64,000 bases of DNA. Source: Arthrobacter_D sp015752045 (lineage in GTDB: Bacteria; Actinomycetota; Actinomycetes; Actinomycetales; Micrococcaceae). Location: assembly GCF_015752045.1 (NCBI RefSeq), contig NZ_JADOUS010000005.1:1-64000 (forward strand), written 5' to 3'. Position numbers and translations under genes: made by a program. The notes beneath the pieces were generated by a model, which was given only the letters and a program-made list of their open reading frames with translations, was not told the DNA's origin and did no database searches. Below are positions 16,494 through 25,763 of this stretch, piece by piece; position 1 is the first letter of the stretch, and each line of letters begins with the position of its first letter.

Positions 16494-18488
16494 ATGCAAC
16501 TCGCACAGACGGGCCAGGCGCTGGGAGCCTCCTACCGCTTCGGCGAACAGGTGGGGTCCGGCGCCGTCGGCGAGGTGTGGACCGTCACCGCGGCCGACGG
16601 CCGGGTCCTCGCCGCGAAGGTCCTGCGCCCAGAGCACGCCGACGACCCGTCGCTCGTGGAGCGGTTCGTCCGCGAGCGGTCCGTACTGCTCGGGCTGCAG
16701 GACTCCTCCATCGTCACGGTGCGGGACATGGTGGTGGAGGGCGCGCGGCTGGCCATCGTCATGGACTACGTCGCGGGCGGCTCGCTGCGCGACGTGGTGC
16801 GGGAGACCGGGCCGCTGCGGCCGGCGGACGCACTCGGGGTGACCGCCGAGGTGCTCGACGCCCTGGCGTTCGCGCACTCGCGCGGCGTGACACATCGCGA
16901 CATCAAGCCGGACAACGTGCTGCTCGCCCGGCCCTGGACCGAGTGGACCCCGGGCGACGTACGGGTCTCCGACTTCGGCATCTCGGACGTGGTGGGCGAG
17001 AGGATCCGCCAGACGACCGGCCTCATCGGCACCCCGCAGTACATGCCGCCCGAACTCATCAGCCAGGGCCGCTCCGGCCCTCCGGGTGACGTGTACTCGA
17101 CGGGCGTCCTGCTCTACGAACTCCTGGCCGGGCGTACACCCTTCTCCGGCCCGGGGACGGATTTCAGCGTCGCGTACCGCCACGTCTCCTCACGGCCGCC
17201 GAGGATCCCGGTGGACGACACGCTCTGGGACGTCCTGGCCGGGCTGCTGTCCAAGGACCCCGCGGCCCGCCCCACGGCCCCTGAGGCAGCAGCGACGCTC
17301 CGGCGCCTGGCGACCCGCCTCGCTGCCAGCACGCCCCTCGCGCGCGGGCAGGCCCCCGCGGACTTCGACGACGTCGAACGCCCCGCCACGGTGGTCCGGG
17401 GCGCCTTCACGGATGCGGACCTCGCGGCCCTGGCGTCCGCCCCGCCGGTGGACGGCGACGCGGAGGTCCCGCAGCTAGGCGAGGCGGGCAGTGCGACCAT
17501 CGCCCGTCCGATGCCGCGCCGCGAGGTGCGGCCCATGGCCCGGCCCGAGCCCACGGACGCGGTAGCCGACGCGGACGACCCGCCGTTCTGGCGCACCCGC
17601 AAGGCCCTTCTCCTCGCGGGAAGCGCGGCGCTCCTCCTCGTGGCGATGGTCGTCGGGTTCGTCGTCCTCAGCCCTGCGGAACGGCAGACGGCGTCCGCCG
17701 GCGCCGGCGAGCCGCTGTCCGCCCAGGCACAGGACACCGCCCTGCCCACCGGCCTGACCATCTCCCGGGGGGCCTCCTACGAGCCCTCCTCCGGCCGGGT
17801 CCGTCTGACGCTCACCTACGCAGCCCAGAAGGCGCCCTTGTCGGGAGAGTTCCTCGAGGTGATCCCCGGGATGGGCGACGGGGAGGCGTGCCCTGCGGTC
17901 GTCTGGGAGGGTGCCCCGGTGCGCCGCAACCAGGCGTCCGTCACCGGGCTCGACGTCGAGTGCGGCTGGACGCTGTCGGACCTGCAGGTCCCGGCGGGAG
18001 GGTCCGCGCAGGTGACCGCCTCGGTCTCGGCGCAGCCCGCCGACCAGCAGGCGCTCGACGCGTGGCTGCGCGGCGGATCCGACGCGACGTCGGCCGCGAC
18101 GCAGGACCCGACCGTCACGGGGACCGCCTACCCGGTCCAGCGGCTGACGGGCGTGGAGGTACGCACTCCGGCGCGCGTCGTGACTCCGAGCCCCCTGAAG
18201 ATCACCCTCATCCCCGTGTGGGCCGGCGGCCCCGACGAACTGAACCCGCTCTACGTCAGTCCGGCGGCGGGCAAACCGTCGCAGATGCTCACCGCCGTGA
18301 CCGGCGGCGAGCAGGGCATGCGGTTCTCCGACGGCTGCGGCGGGGCGCTCGCCGTCGACAGTTCCGGGCTCACCGTCACCGCCCTGCAGATCACGCCCGA
18401 ATGTACGGTGCGCGCCAGCGTGGGGAACTTCACCGAACTGCAGTCCCCGACCTTCGACATCACGTCCAGGGAGGACTCGGCAGGATGA
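16494..18488 (+). CDS. membrane Ser/Thr protein kinase (PknB-like) of the secretion locus
   Basis: A 664-aa Hanks-type kinase with all key residues: glycine loop GSGAVGEVW (21-29), catalytic Lys in LAAKVLR (42), HRDIKPDN (~134-141), DFG (~160) and GTPQYMPPE in the activation segment. A linker (~280-365) is followed by a membrane helix AALLLVAMVVGFVVLS (~378-393) and an extracytoplasmic region of ~270 residues without PASTA repeats. A strong GGAGAGTAAGGT precedes the ATG. A possible own -10, TACGAT, lies at 16417-16422. It is last in the rightward operon, and its likely partner is the FHA domain of the ATPase upstream. Confidence 0.92.
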   Translation: MQLAQTGQALGASYRFGEQVGSGAVGEVWTVTAADGRVLAAKVLRPEHADDPSLVERFVRERSVLLGLQDSSIVTVRDMVVEGARLAIVMDYVAGGSLRDVVRETGPLRPADALGVTAEVLDALAFAHSRGVTHRDIKPDNVLLARPWTEWTPGDVRVSDFGISDVVGERIRQTTGLIGTPQYMPPELISQGRSGPPGDVYSTGVLLYELLAGRTPFSGPGTDFSVAYRHVSSRPPRIPVDDTLWDVLAGLLSKDPAARPTAPEAAATLRRLATRLAASTPLARGQAPADFDDVERPATVVRGAFTDADLAALASAPPVDGDAEVPQLGEAGSATIARPMPRREVRPMARPEPTDAVADADDPPFWRTRKALLLAGSAALLLVAMVVGFVVLSPAERQTASAGAGEPLSAQAQDTALPTGLTISRGASYEPSSGRVRLTLTYAAQKAPLSGEFLEVIPGMGDGEACPAVVWEGAPVRRNQASVTGLDVECGWTLSDLQVPAGGSAQVTASVSAQPADQQALDAWLRGGSDATSAATQDPTVTGTAYPVQRLTGVEVRTPARVVTPSPLKITLIPVWAGGPDELNPLYVSPAAGKPSQMLTAVTGGEQGMRFSDGCGGALAVDSSGLTVTALQITPECTVRASVGNFTELQSPTFDITSREDSAG

Positions 18489-18522
18489 GGGGAGCCGGGG
18501 TGCTGCCCTGCTCCCCTCATCC
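18483..18522. terminator. bidirectional terminator-like hairpin after the kinase
   Basis: GGATGAGGGGAGC (18483-18495) is perfectly inverted at 18510-18522 with a 14-nt loop. The kinase stop codon is inside the left arm. It lies between convergent genes; no U-tract is present on either side. Confidence 0.6.
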
Positions 18523-18539
18523 GGATGGAGGTATGGGCG

Positions 18540-19307
18540 TCAGCCCTCGTCCTCCACCGCAGCGGCCTTGATCGCATCCTTCTCGGCGCGCAGGGCCTCG
18601 GTCTCGTGCTGCTCCTCGGCCTTCTCCTGGTGGATGACCTCAGCGAAGAGCTTCTCCATCTCCTTGGCAACACCGGCGGCCGACGCCGGGTTCTGGCCGG
18701 TCACCAGCCGCTCGTCGACCACGACCTTCTCCTCGAACACATCGGCGGAGACGTGGGTGGCGCCCTGTTCCTCGAGCCGGTCCGCCAGGAAGAACGGGAT
18801 GACCTTGTCCTTGCCCGCGGCGACCTCCTCCTCGTTCGTGAAGGCAGCCACCCTCCGGCCCTCGACGAGGCGGAGTCCGTTCTCCAGTTCCACACCGAGC
18901 AGGCCGGCCGGTCCGTGGCAGACCGCACCCACCAGGCCGCCGGCGTTGTAGACGCTGGCAACGAGTTTCTGCAGGCCTTCGCTGTCCGGGAAGTCCCACA
19001 TGGTGCCGTGGCCGCCCACGAGGTAGACGGCGTCGTACTGGTCGGGGTCGACGACGTCGACGCGGGCCGTGTTGAAGAGACCGGCCCGCGTGGTCTCGTC
19101 CTCGGTGAAGGCGACCTGGATGGGGTCCTTCGTGTCGACCTCGTCGCGCGGGGGCTGGCCACCCTTGATGGACGCGAAGTCGACGAAGTGTCCGGAATCC
19201 TTGAAGACCTTCCAGGGATGCGCGGCCTCGGCCACGTTGTACCCGGTCTTCTCCCCCGTGTCGCCGATCTCGGAAACGCTGGTCAGAACCATGAGAATTT
19301 TCTTCAT
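18540..19307 (-). CDS. DJ-1/PfpI (Hsp31-like) family protein
   Basis: A 255-aa class I glutamine amidotransferase-like protein. The nucleophile elbow is AVCHGPAG, with Cys in the standard position, and GGHGTMWDFPD matches Hsp31/glyoxalase III-type members that detoxify methylglyoxal or act as chaperones. The tail after residue ~230 is a charged Glu/Ala/Lys helix. ATG 19307 is chosen because AGGAG is 6 nt upstream. A TAGGGT -10-like hexamer at 19333-19338 would give a short leader. Function within the family (glyoxalase, deglycase or chaperone) cannot be decided. Confidence 0.88.
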   Translation of the reverse strand: MKKILMVLTSVSEIGDTGEKTGYNVAEAAHPWKVFKDSGHFVDFASIKGGQPPRDEVDTKDPIQVAFTEDETTRAGLFNTARVDVVDPDQYDAVYLVGGHGTMWDFPDSEGLQKLVASVYNAGGLVGAVCHGPAGLLGVELENGLRLVEGRRVAAFTNEEEVAAGKDKVIPFFLADRLEEQGATHVSADVFEEKVVVDERLVTGQNPASAAGVAKEMEKLFAEVIHQEKAEEQHETEALRAEKDAIKAAAVEDEG

Positions 19308-19404
19308 GTGGTGCTCCTTTCGTCTGCTTTCCACCCTACGGGGTGCAGATGGCCGAACCCGTTCCCTCGGCACGCCCGCATCATCCGGGCGATAGTCTGA
19401 AGGG

Positions 19405-19860
19405 ATGGCAATCCGGGTGCTGGCCGTGGGCCGCAAGCATGAGAGCTGGGTGTCCGAGGGCATCGAGCGGTACGCCAGACGGCTGAAGAAACCCTTCGAC
19501 CTCTCCTGGCAGCTCATCGCCCACTCCGCGAGGGAGCACGATCCTGCGCGCAAGGAGGAATCGGAGCGGCTCCTCGCCAGGCTCGGGACCGACTACGTGA
19601 TCCTCCTCGACGAACGCGGCAAGGCCATCGACTCGCCGGCCCTCTCGCGGACCCTGCTGAGGCCGCTGGAGGCCTCGCGCAACGTCACGGTGATCATCGG
19701 CGGCGCGTACGGCGTCGACCAGCAGGTGCACCAGCGGGCCGATTTCGTATGGGCGCTCTCGCCCCTGGTCTTCCCGCACCAGCTCGTGCGCCTCATCCTC
19801 GCCGAGCAGGTGTACCGGGCGCAGGAGATCGCGGGCGGGCGCTCGTACCACCACGAATAA
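19405..19860 (+). CDS. rlmH: 23S rRNA (pseudouridine1915-N3)-methyltransferase RlmH
   Basis: A 151-aa SPOUT-class protein of full family length, ending in the conserved YRAQEIAGGRSYHH tail. VIIGGAYGVD and LSPLVFPHQLVR form the knotted SAM site. The enzyme methylates N3 of pseudouridine 1915 in helix 69 of 23S rRNA. A -10-like TAGTCT (19393-19398) lies exactly 6 nt before the ATG, suggesting a leaderless or near-leaderless message. It is a single gene, divergent from the PfpI gene. Confidence 0.96.
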   Translation: MAIRVLAVGRKHESWVSEGIERYARRLKKPFDLSWQLIAHSAREHDPARKEESERLLARLGTDYVILLDERGKAIDSPALSRTLLRPLEASRNVTVIIGGAYGVDQQVHQRADFVWALSPLVFPHQLVRLILAEQVYRAQEIAGGRSYHHE

Positions 19861-19935
19861 CCGGCCGAGGTAACGATCTCGGCACGGCGTGGCGCACATC
19901 TGTGGCGTCGAGGGCGGCGGACGTAGGGTGAGCCC

Positions 19936-20700
19936 ATGACTACACTGCTGGGGAGCAAGCGTTGGATCGCGGCCATTGCGGCCGCTGGAGCACTCGTCGC
20001 CGTGAGCGGCTGCGCGGCGTCGGACCCGGGAACCGGGGAACCGGCGGCCTCGACCTCCGAGACCGCGACCGGAACACCGACGGCATCCGGATCACGAACC
20101 GAATCGCCAACCGCATCATCATCTGCTGAATCGACACCTTCAGCCACGACAGCGGCGCCTTCGGCTGCGGCCACCGCGTCGCCGTCGGCGGCTCCTGCGA
20201 CGAGCCCTGCGAGCCCGACGAGCCCACAGCCCAGCGTGACGCCGCCGGCAGCGCCGGCAGCATCCACGCCTGCCGCGGGTGGCATCTGCACCGCCGCCCA
20301 GCTGACGGGCTCCGTCCAGGACCAGCTGGGCGGCGGTGCCGCCGGGAGCGTGTACCGCACGCTGGTGCTCACCAACGCATCGGATCAGGGGTGCACGGTC
20401 GCGGGATACCCCGGTGTGTCCTCCGTGGACGGCTCCGGCAACCAGATCGGCGCCCCGGCGGACCGCGACGGCGCAGCCTCCGCGCCCGTCCTCCTCGCCC
20501 CGGGCGCCTCCGTCACCGCCACCCTGCGGCAGGCCAACGCCCAGAACTACGGCGACGACTGCGGGCTCACGCCCGCGGCCGGCCTCCGCGTCTACCCGCC
20601 CGGCGCAACCGATTCGCTCATCCTGCCCCAGGCGCTCCCGGCCTGTTCCGCCGCGTCGATCGTGCTGATGACGGTAAGCCCCCTGCAGCCCGCTTCCTAG
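19936..20700 (+). CDS. DUF4232-type secreted lipoprotein
   Basis: A 254-aa protein with a clear lipobox (AVSGCAAS, Cys ~27), a long Ser/Thr/Ala/Pro spacer (~30-115) and a compact C-terminal domain (~115-254) starting GICTAAQLTGS. Its Cys pairs and the pattern LTNASDQGCTVAGYPGVS are typical of DUF4232. The domain function is unknown and it sits outside the membrane. TAGGGT at 19924-19929, 6 nt before the ATG, suggests leaderless transcription. Confidence 0.88.
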   Translation: MTTLLGSKRWIAAIAAAGALVAVSGCAASDPGTGEPAASTSETATGTPTASGSRTESPTASSSAESTPSATTAAPSAAATASPSAAPATSPASPTSPQPSVTPPAAPAASTPAAGGICTAAQLTGSVQDQLGGGAAGSVYRTLVLTNASDQGCTVAGYPGVSSVDGSGNQIGAPADRDGAASAPVLLAPGASVTATLRQANAQNYGDDCGLTPAAGLRVYPPGATDSLILPQALPACSAASIVLMTVSPLQPAS

Positions 20701-20759
20701 TCGTTCCCGGCCCGTCATCGTCCGAGCCGAGTGTCGGTGGGCTGGGGCATGATGAACGA

Positions 20760-23700
20760 GTGACGCCGGTCCTGACGAGATTCACCCCCGCAACCCATGA
20801 ATGGTTCGCGGGTGCCTTCTCCGAGCCCACTCCGGCCCAGGAGGGTGCCTGGTCGGCCATCTCCGCAGGCTCGAACGCGCTCGTCGTCGCACCGACCGGC
20901 TCGGGCAAGACCCTCGCCGCGTTCCTCTGGGCTCTGGACCGGCTGATCGCGTCGGGCGAGGGCAGCGGCGATGTCGAACCCGATGCACCGGTCCCCGTGA
21001 AGGGCCGGAAGGCTCCGGCGAAACCGAAGCGCACCACGCGTGTCCTCTACATCTCACCGCTGAAGGCGCTCGGCGTCGACGTCGAACGGAACCTGCGGGC
21101 GCCGCTGATCGGCATCACGCAGACCGCGAAGCGCCTCGGCCTCCCCGCGCCCAGCATCACGGTCGGTGTCCGATCGGGCGACACCCCGCAGGCCGAACGC
21201 CGCGCCATGCTGACGCGGCCACCGGACATCCTCATCACCACGCCCGAGTCCCTGTTCCTCATGCTGACCTCCAAGGCGCGCGAGACGCTCATGGAGGTGG
21301 ACACCGTGATCATCGACGAGGTCCACGCCGTCGCCGGCACCAAGCGCGGGGCACACCTCGCGGTGTCGCTGGCGCGCCTCGATGCCCTGCTCGACAAGCC
21401 CGTGCAGCGTATCGGGCTCTCCGCCACGGTGGAGCCGAAGGAGACGGTGGCTCGCTTCCTCTCCGGCAACGCTCCCGTGGAGATCGTCGCCCCGCCGTCG
21501 AAGAAACGGTGGGACCTGACCGTCACCGTCCCGGTGGAGGACATGACGGAGCTCGGCGGGGCGGCGGCGAACACCGACGACAACGGCGACGCCGTACCGC
21601 AGGCGAGCATCTGGCCGCACGTCGAGGAGAAGATCGTCGACCTGATCCAGCAGAACCGGTCCACGATCGTGTTCGCCAATTCGCGCCGGCTCGCCGAGCG
21701 CCTGACCGCGCGGCTCAACGAGATCCACGCGGAGCGCCGCGAGCGCGACGCCGTCTGGGCTGCGGGCGGCGACCCGTCCGCCGTCGAACCCGCACCGGCC
21801 CCCTCGTTCGCCCATACCACCGCGACGCCGGCGCAGATGATGGCCCAGGCGGGGCAGACCACCGGCGCGGAGGCGCTTCTCGCCCGCGCCCACCACGGAT
21901 CCGTGTCCAAGGACCAGCGCGCCCTGATCGAGGACGACCTCAAGTCGGGGCGCCTGCGCTGCGTCGTCGCCACCAGTTCACTGGAGCTCGGCATCGACAT
22001 GGGCGCCGTGGACCTCGTGGTGCAGGTCGAGTCGCCGCACTCCGTGGCGAGCGGCCTGCAGCGTGTGGGACGTGCCGGCCACCAGGTGGGCGAGATATCG
22101 CAGGGCGTGCTCTTCCCCAAGCACCGCGGGGACCTCGTCAACACCACGGTCACGGTGGAGCGCATGCTCGCCGGGCAGATCGAACCCCTCTACATCCCCA
22201 CCAACCCGCTGGACATCCTCGCCCAGCAGACGGTGGCAGCCGCGGCGCTGGGCACCATCGACGTCGAGGAGTGGTTCGACGTCGTCAGGACCTCCGCGCC
22301 GTTCGCCACCCTGCCCCGCTCGGCCTTCGACGCGACCCTCGACCTGCTCGCCGGACGCTACCCGTCCGACGAGTTCGCCGAACTGCGCCCGCGCATCATC
22401 TGGGACCGCGTGGAGGGCACCATCACCGGGCGGCCCGGAGCGCAGCGGCTGGCCGTCACCTCGGGCGGCACCATCCCCGACCGCGGGCTCTTCGGCGTGT
22501 TCCTCGTCGGCTCCGAGGGCGAAGGGCCACGTGCCGGGGGCCGCCGCGTGGGCGAGCTCGACGAGGAGATGGTCTACGAATCACGCGTGGGTGACGTCTT
22601 CGCCCTCGGCGCCACCAGCTGGCGCATCGAGGAGATCACGCACGACCGCGTGCTGGTCTCCCCCGCCTTCGGCCAGCCCGGCAAGCTCCCGTTCTGGAAG
22701 GGCGACTCCCTCGGCCGGCCCGTCGAACTGGGCCGGGCCCTGGGCGCCTTCCGGCGCGAGATGTCAGGAACCACGCCCGAGAAGGCGCAGGAGCGGTGCG
22801 AGCGGATCGGGCTCGACACCTGGGCGTCGGGGAACCTCATCACCTACCTCAACGAACAGCGCGAAGCCACCGAGGTGGTACCGAACGACAGGACACTCGT
22901 CGTCGAACGGTTCCATGACGAGCTCGGCGACTGGCGCGTGGTCCTGCACAGCCCCTTCGGCATGCCCGTGCACGCACCGTGGGCGCTCGCCGTGGGAGCC
23001 CGGCTCGAGCAGCGCTACGGCATGGACGGCTCGGCGATGGCCTCCGACGACGGCATCGTGCTGCGCGTCCCGCTCATGGACGACGAGCCACCCGGCGCCG
23101 ACCTGTTCCTGTTCGACGCCGAGGAACTCGACGGCATCGTGACGGCCGAGGTGGGCGGGTCCGCGCTCTTCGCCTCCCGCTTCCGGGAATGCGCGGCCCG
23201 CGCCCTGCTGCTGCCACGCCAGAACCCGAGCAAGCGCACCCCCCTGTGGCAGCAGCGGCAGCGGTCGGCACAACTGCTCGACGTCGCCAAGAAGTACCCG
23301 ACGTTCCCGATCGTCCTCGAGACCGTGCGCGAGGTCCTGCAGGACGTCTACGACCTCCCCGCCCTGAAGGATCTCGCGGCCTCGCTCGAACGCCGGGAAC
23401 TGCGGATCGTCGAGGTCACCACGCAGCAGCCCTCACCGTTCGCACGCTCCATGCTGTTCGGCTACGTGGCGTCCTTCCTGTACGAGGGCGACTCCCCGCT
23501 GGCCGAGCGCCGGGCCGCCGCGCTCTCGCTCGATCCCACCCTCCTCAACGAACTGCTCGGCCGGGCCGAGCTGCGGGAACTGCTCGACGCCCGCGTCATC
23601 GCGGACACGGAACTCGAGCTGCAGCGCCTCAAGTCGGACCGCCTGGCGCGCGGGCTCGAGGGCGTCGCCGACCTGCTGCGCCTGCTCGGACCGCTCACCG

Positions 23701-25763
23701 TCGAGGAGATCGCCGAGCGCCTCGCGGCACCCGCCGACGCCCCGGTCGCTGCCGTCGCTGCTGCCGTCGCCGCCCCGCAGTCCGCAGCCTCGGTCGACGC
23801 GAGCCTCCGGGCTGTCGACGACACGCCGGGCGACGACGCGGCCCAGGATCCCTCGGACGAGGAGCTGCTCGCCGGGAACGCACCGGCCGTCCCGGATCAT
23901 GCGAGGGCCTCACCCGAGGTGGTGCGCGGATACGTGGCGGCCCTCGTGAAGGCCAACCGCGCCCTGACCATCAACATCGGCGGCGTCGAACGCATCTCGG
24001 CCGTCGAGGACGCCGCCCGCCTGCGGGACGCCCTCGGGGTCCCCCTGCCCATGGGTATCCCCCTGGCCTTCATCGAGCCCGTCGCCGATCCGCTCGGGGA
24101 CCTGGTGGGGCGCTATGCGCGCACGCACGGTCCCTTCACGGCCGCCGAGGCAGCGTCCCGGCTAGGGCTCGGCGTCGCCGTCGTCGCCGGGTCGCTGCAG
24201 CGCCTCGCCGGCGCCGGCCGTGTGGTCGAGGGCGAGTTCCGCCCCTCCGAATCGGTCCCCGTGCTCGACATCTCGGCGGCATCCGGTGCCGAGCCCGGCA
24301 CCATCACCGTGCACGCCCCTGCCGCCAGCGAGTGGTGCGACGTCGAGGTCCTCCGGCGTCTCCGCCGTCGGTCGCTGGCCGCCCTCCGCCAGGAGGTGGA
24401 GCCGGTGGACCCCGCCGCCTACGGGCGGTTCCTGCCCGCCTGGCAGCACATCGGCTCCGGCCTGCGCGGCCTCGACGGCGTGGTCACTGTCATCGACCAG
24501 CTCTCCGGCGTCCCCATCCCGGCCTCGGCGTGGGAGCCGCTGATCCTCGCCCAGCGCGTGGCCAACTACATGCCCGCCATGCTCGACGAGCTGACGGCGA
24601 CCGGCGAGGTGCTCTGGTCCGGTGCCGGGTCACTCGCCGGCAACGACGGCTGGATCGCCCTGCACCTGGCCGAGAACGCGCCCCTGACGCTCCACCCCGA
24701 TCCCACCTTCGAGCCGACGGCCCTCCACACCGGGCTGCTCGACCTGCTCGCCGGCGGCGGCGGGTACTTCCTGCGACAGCTCACCAACCAGCTCGACGTG
24801 CAGGAGGCGACGTCGGACACCGCCGTCGTCACCGCGCTGTGGGACCTGGTGTGGGCCGGCCGGATCAGCAACGACACCTTCTCCCCGGTGCGCGCCCTCC
24901 TCGCGAACGGCAAGACGGCCCACAAGCAGCGGCCGGTCCCGGCCCGTGCGCGGACCTCGCGCGCCGGGCGGCTGGGCCGCGCCCCCGGCAAGTCACTCAC
25001 CGGGGCCTCCATGCGCCTGAGCGTGGCGGGGGACGACGCCGCGACGGGTGGCTACCAGCGGGCCACCCCTCCCCTGGCGGCCGGCCGCTGGAACATGCTG
25101 CCCGCCGTCGAGGCGGAGACGACCCTGCACGCACACGCCCAGGCCGAGTTGCTGCTCGACCGCTATGGCGTCGTCACCCGCGGGGCCGTGGGCAACGAGG
25201 GCATCCCGGGCGGGTTCGGCCTCATGTACAAGGTGCTGGCGCGGCTCGAGGAGATGGGCCGGTGCAGGCGCGGCTACTTCATCGAGCACCTCGGCGCCGC
25301 GCAGTTCGCCGTCCCCGCCACGGTGGACCGCCTGCGCTCCTTCAGCGCCGACAACCAGCTGCCCACCGCGCAGGACGTGCTCGGCGGGGAGGCCCCTCCC
25401 CTGAAGGCGGTCGCCCTCGCAGCCACGGATCCAGCCAACCCCTACGGCGCGGCGCTCAGCTGGCCGCAGGCCGAGGGCGGACACCGCGCCGGGCGGAAGG
25501 CCGGTGCGCTCGTGGTGCTCGTGGACGGGGCGCTCGCGCTGTACGTGGAGCGCGGCGGCAAGACCCTGCTGGCGTTCACCGAGGACGTCGACGTCCTCCG
25601 GGCGGCAGCGCTGGCCCTGGTCACGATCATCCGCCGGGGGGCCGCGGACAAGATGGCCCTCGAGAAGGTCAACGGAGGCGAGATCGTGGACACGGATATC
25701 GGCCGCGCCCTTGCCGACGCCGGCTTCTACACGACACCGAGGGGGCTGCGGATCCGTGCCTGA
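20760..25763 (+). CDS. lhr: Lhr-type ATP-dependent DNA helicase
   Basis: About 1667 aa from GTG 20760. Superfamily 2 motifs are complete: Walker A APTGSGKT, motif II DEVH in IIDEVHAVAGTKRG, motif III SATVEP, then SSLELGIDMG and motif VI QRVGRAGHQ. A winged-helix and Lhr-specific domain follows. The long C-terminal half is typical of bacterial Lhr of ~1500 aa or more, involved in DNA repair. A low-complexity Ala/Asp linker occurs near residues 990-1045. No ribosome-binding site is seen, but CATGAT at 20748-20753 ends exactly 6 nt before the GTG. The 3' end overlaps nei by 8 nt, so the two repair genes are likely co-transcribed. Confidence 0.95.
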   Translation: MTPVLTRFTPATHEWFAGAFSEPTPAQEGAWSAISAGSNALVVAPTGSGKTLAAFLWALDRLIASGEGSGDVEPDAPVPVKGRKAPAKPKRTTRVLYISPLKALGVDVERNLRAPLIGITQTAKRLGLPAPSITVGVRSGDTPQAERRAMLTRPPDILITTPESLFLMLTSKARETLMEVDTVIIDEVHAVAGTKRGAHLAVSLARLDALLDKPVQRIGLSATVEPKETVARFLSGNAPVEIVAPPSKKRWDLTVTVPVEDMTELGGAAANTDDNGDAVPQASIWPHVEEKIVDLIQQNRSTIVFANSRRLAERLTARLNEIHAERRERDAVWAAGGDPSAVEPAPAPSFAHTTATPAQMMAQAGQTTGAEALLARAHHGSVSKDQRALIEDDLKSGRLRCVVATSSLELGIDMGAVDLVVQVESPHSVASGLQRVGRAGHQVGEISQGVLFPKHRGDLVNTTVTVERMLAGQIEPLYIPTNPLDILAQQTVAAAALGTIDVEEWFDVVRTSAPFATLPRSAFDATLDLLAGRYPSDEFAELRPRIIWDRVEGTITGRPGAQRLAVTSGGTIPDRGLFGVFLVGSEGEGPRAGGRRVGELDEEMVYESRVGDVFALGATSWRIEEITHDRVLVSPAFGQPGKLPFWKGDSLGRPVELGRALGAFRREMSGTTPEKAQERCERIGLDTWASGNLITYLNEQREATEVVPNDRTLVVERFHDELGDWRVVLHSPFGMPVHAPWALAVGARLEQRYGMDGSAMASDDGIVLRVPLMDDEPPGADLFLFDAEELDGIVTAEVGGSALFASRFRECAARALLLPRQNPSKRTPLWQQRQRSAQLLDVAKKYPTFPIVLETVREVLQDVYDLPALKDLAASLERRELRIVEVTTQQPSPFARSMLFGYVASFLYEGDSPLAERRAAALSLDPTLLNELLGRAELRELLDARVIADTELELQRLKSDRLARGLEGVADLLRLLGPLTVEEIAERLAAPADAPVAAVAAAVAAPQSAASVDASLRAVDDTPGDDAAQDPSDEELLAGNAPAVPDHARASPEVVRGYVAALVKANRALTINIGGVERISAVEDAARLRDALGVPLPMGIPLAFIEPVADPLGDLVGRYARTHGPFTAAEAASRLGLGVAVVAGSLQRLAGAGRVVEGEFRPSESVPVLDISAASGAEPGTITVHAPAASEWCDVEVLRRLRRRSLAALRQEVEPVDPAAYGRFLPAWQHIGSGLRGLDGVVTVIDQLSGVPIPASAWEPLILAQRVANYMPAMLDELTATGEVLWSGAGSLAGNDGWIALHLAENAPLTLHPDPTFEPTALHTGLLDLLAGGGGYFLRQLTNQLDVQEATSDTAVVTALWDLVWAGRISNDTFSPVRALLANGKTAHKQRPVPARARTSRAGRLGRAPGKSLTGASMRLSVAGDDAATGGYQRATPPLAAGRWNMLPAVEAETTLHAHAQAELLLDRYGVVTRGAVGNEGIPGGFGLMYKVLARLEEMGRCRRGYFIEHLGAAQFAVPATVDRLRSFSADNQLPTAQDVLGGEAPPLKAVALAATDPANPYGAALSWPQAEGGHRAGRKAGALVVLVDGALALYVERGGKTLLAFTEDVDVLRAAALALVTIIRRGAADKMALEKVNGGEIVDTDIGRALADAGFYTTPRGLRIRA

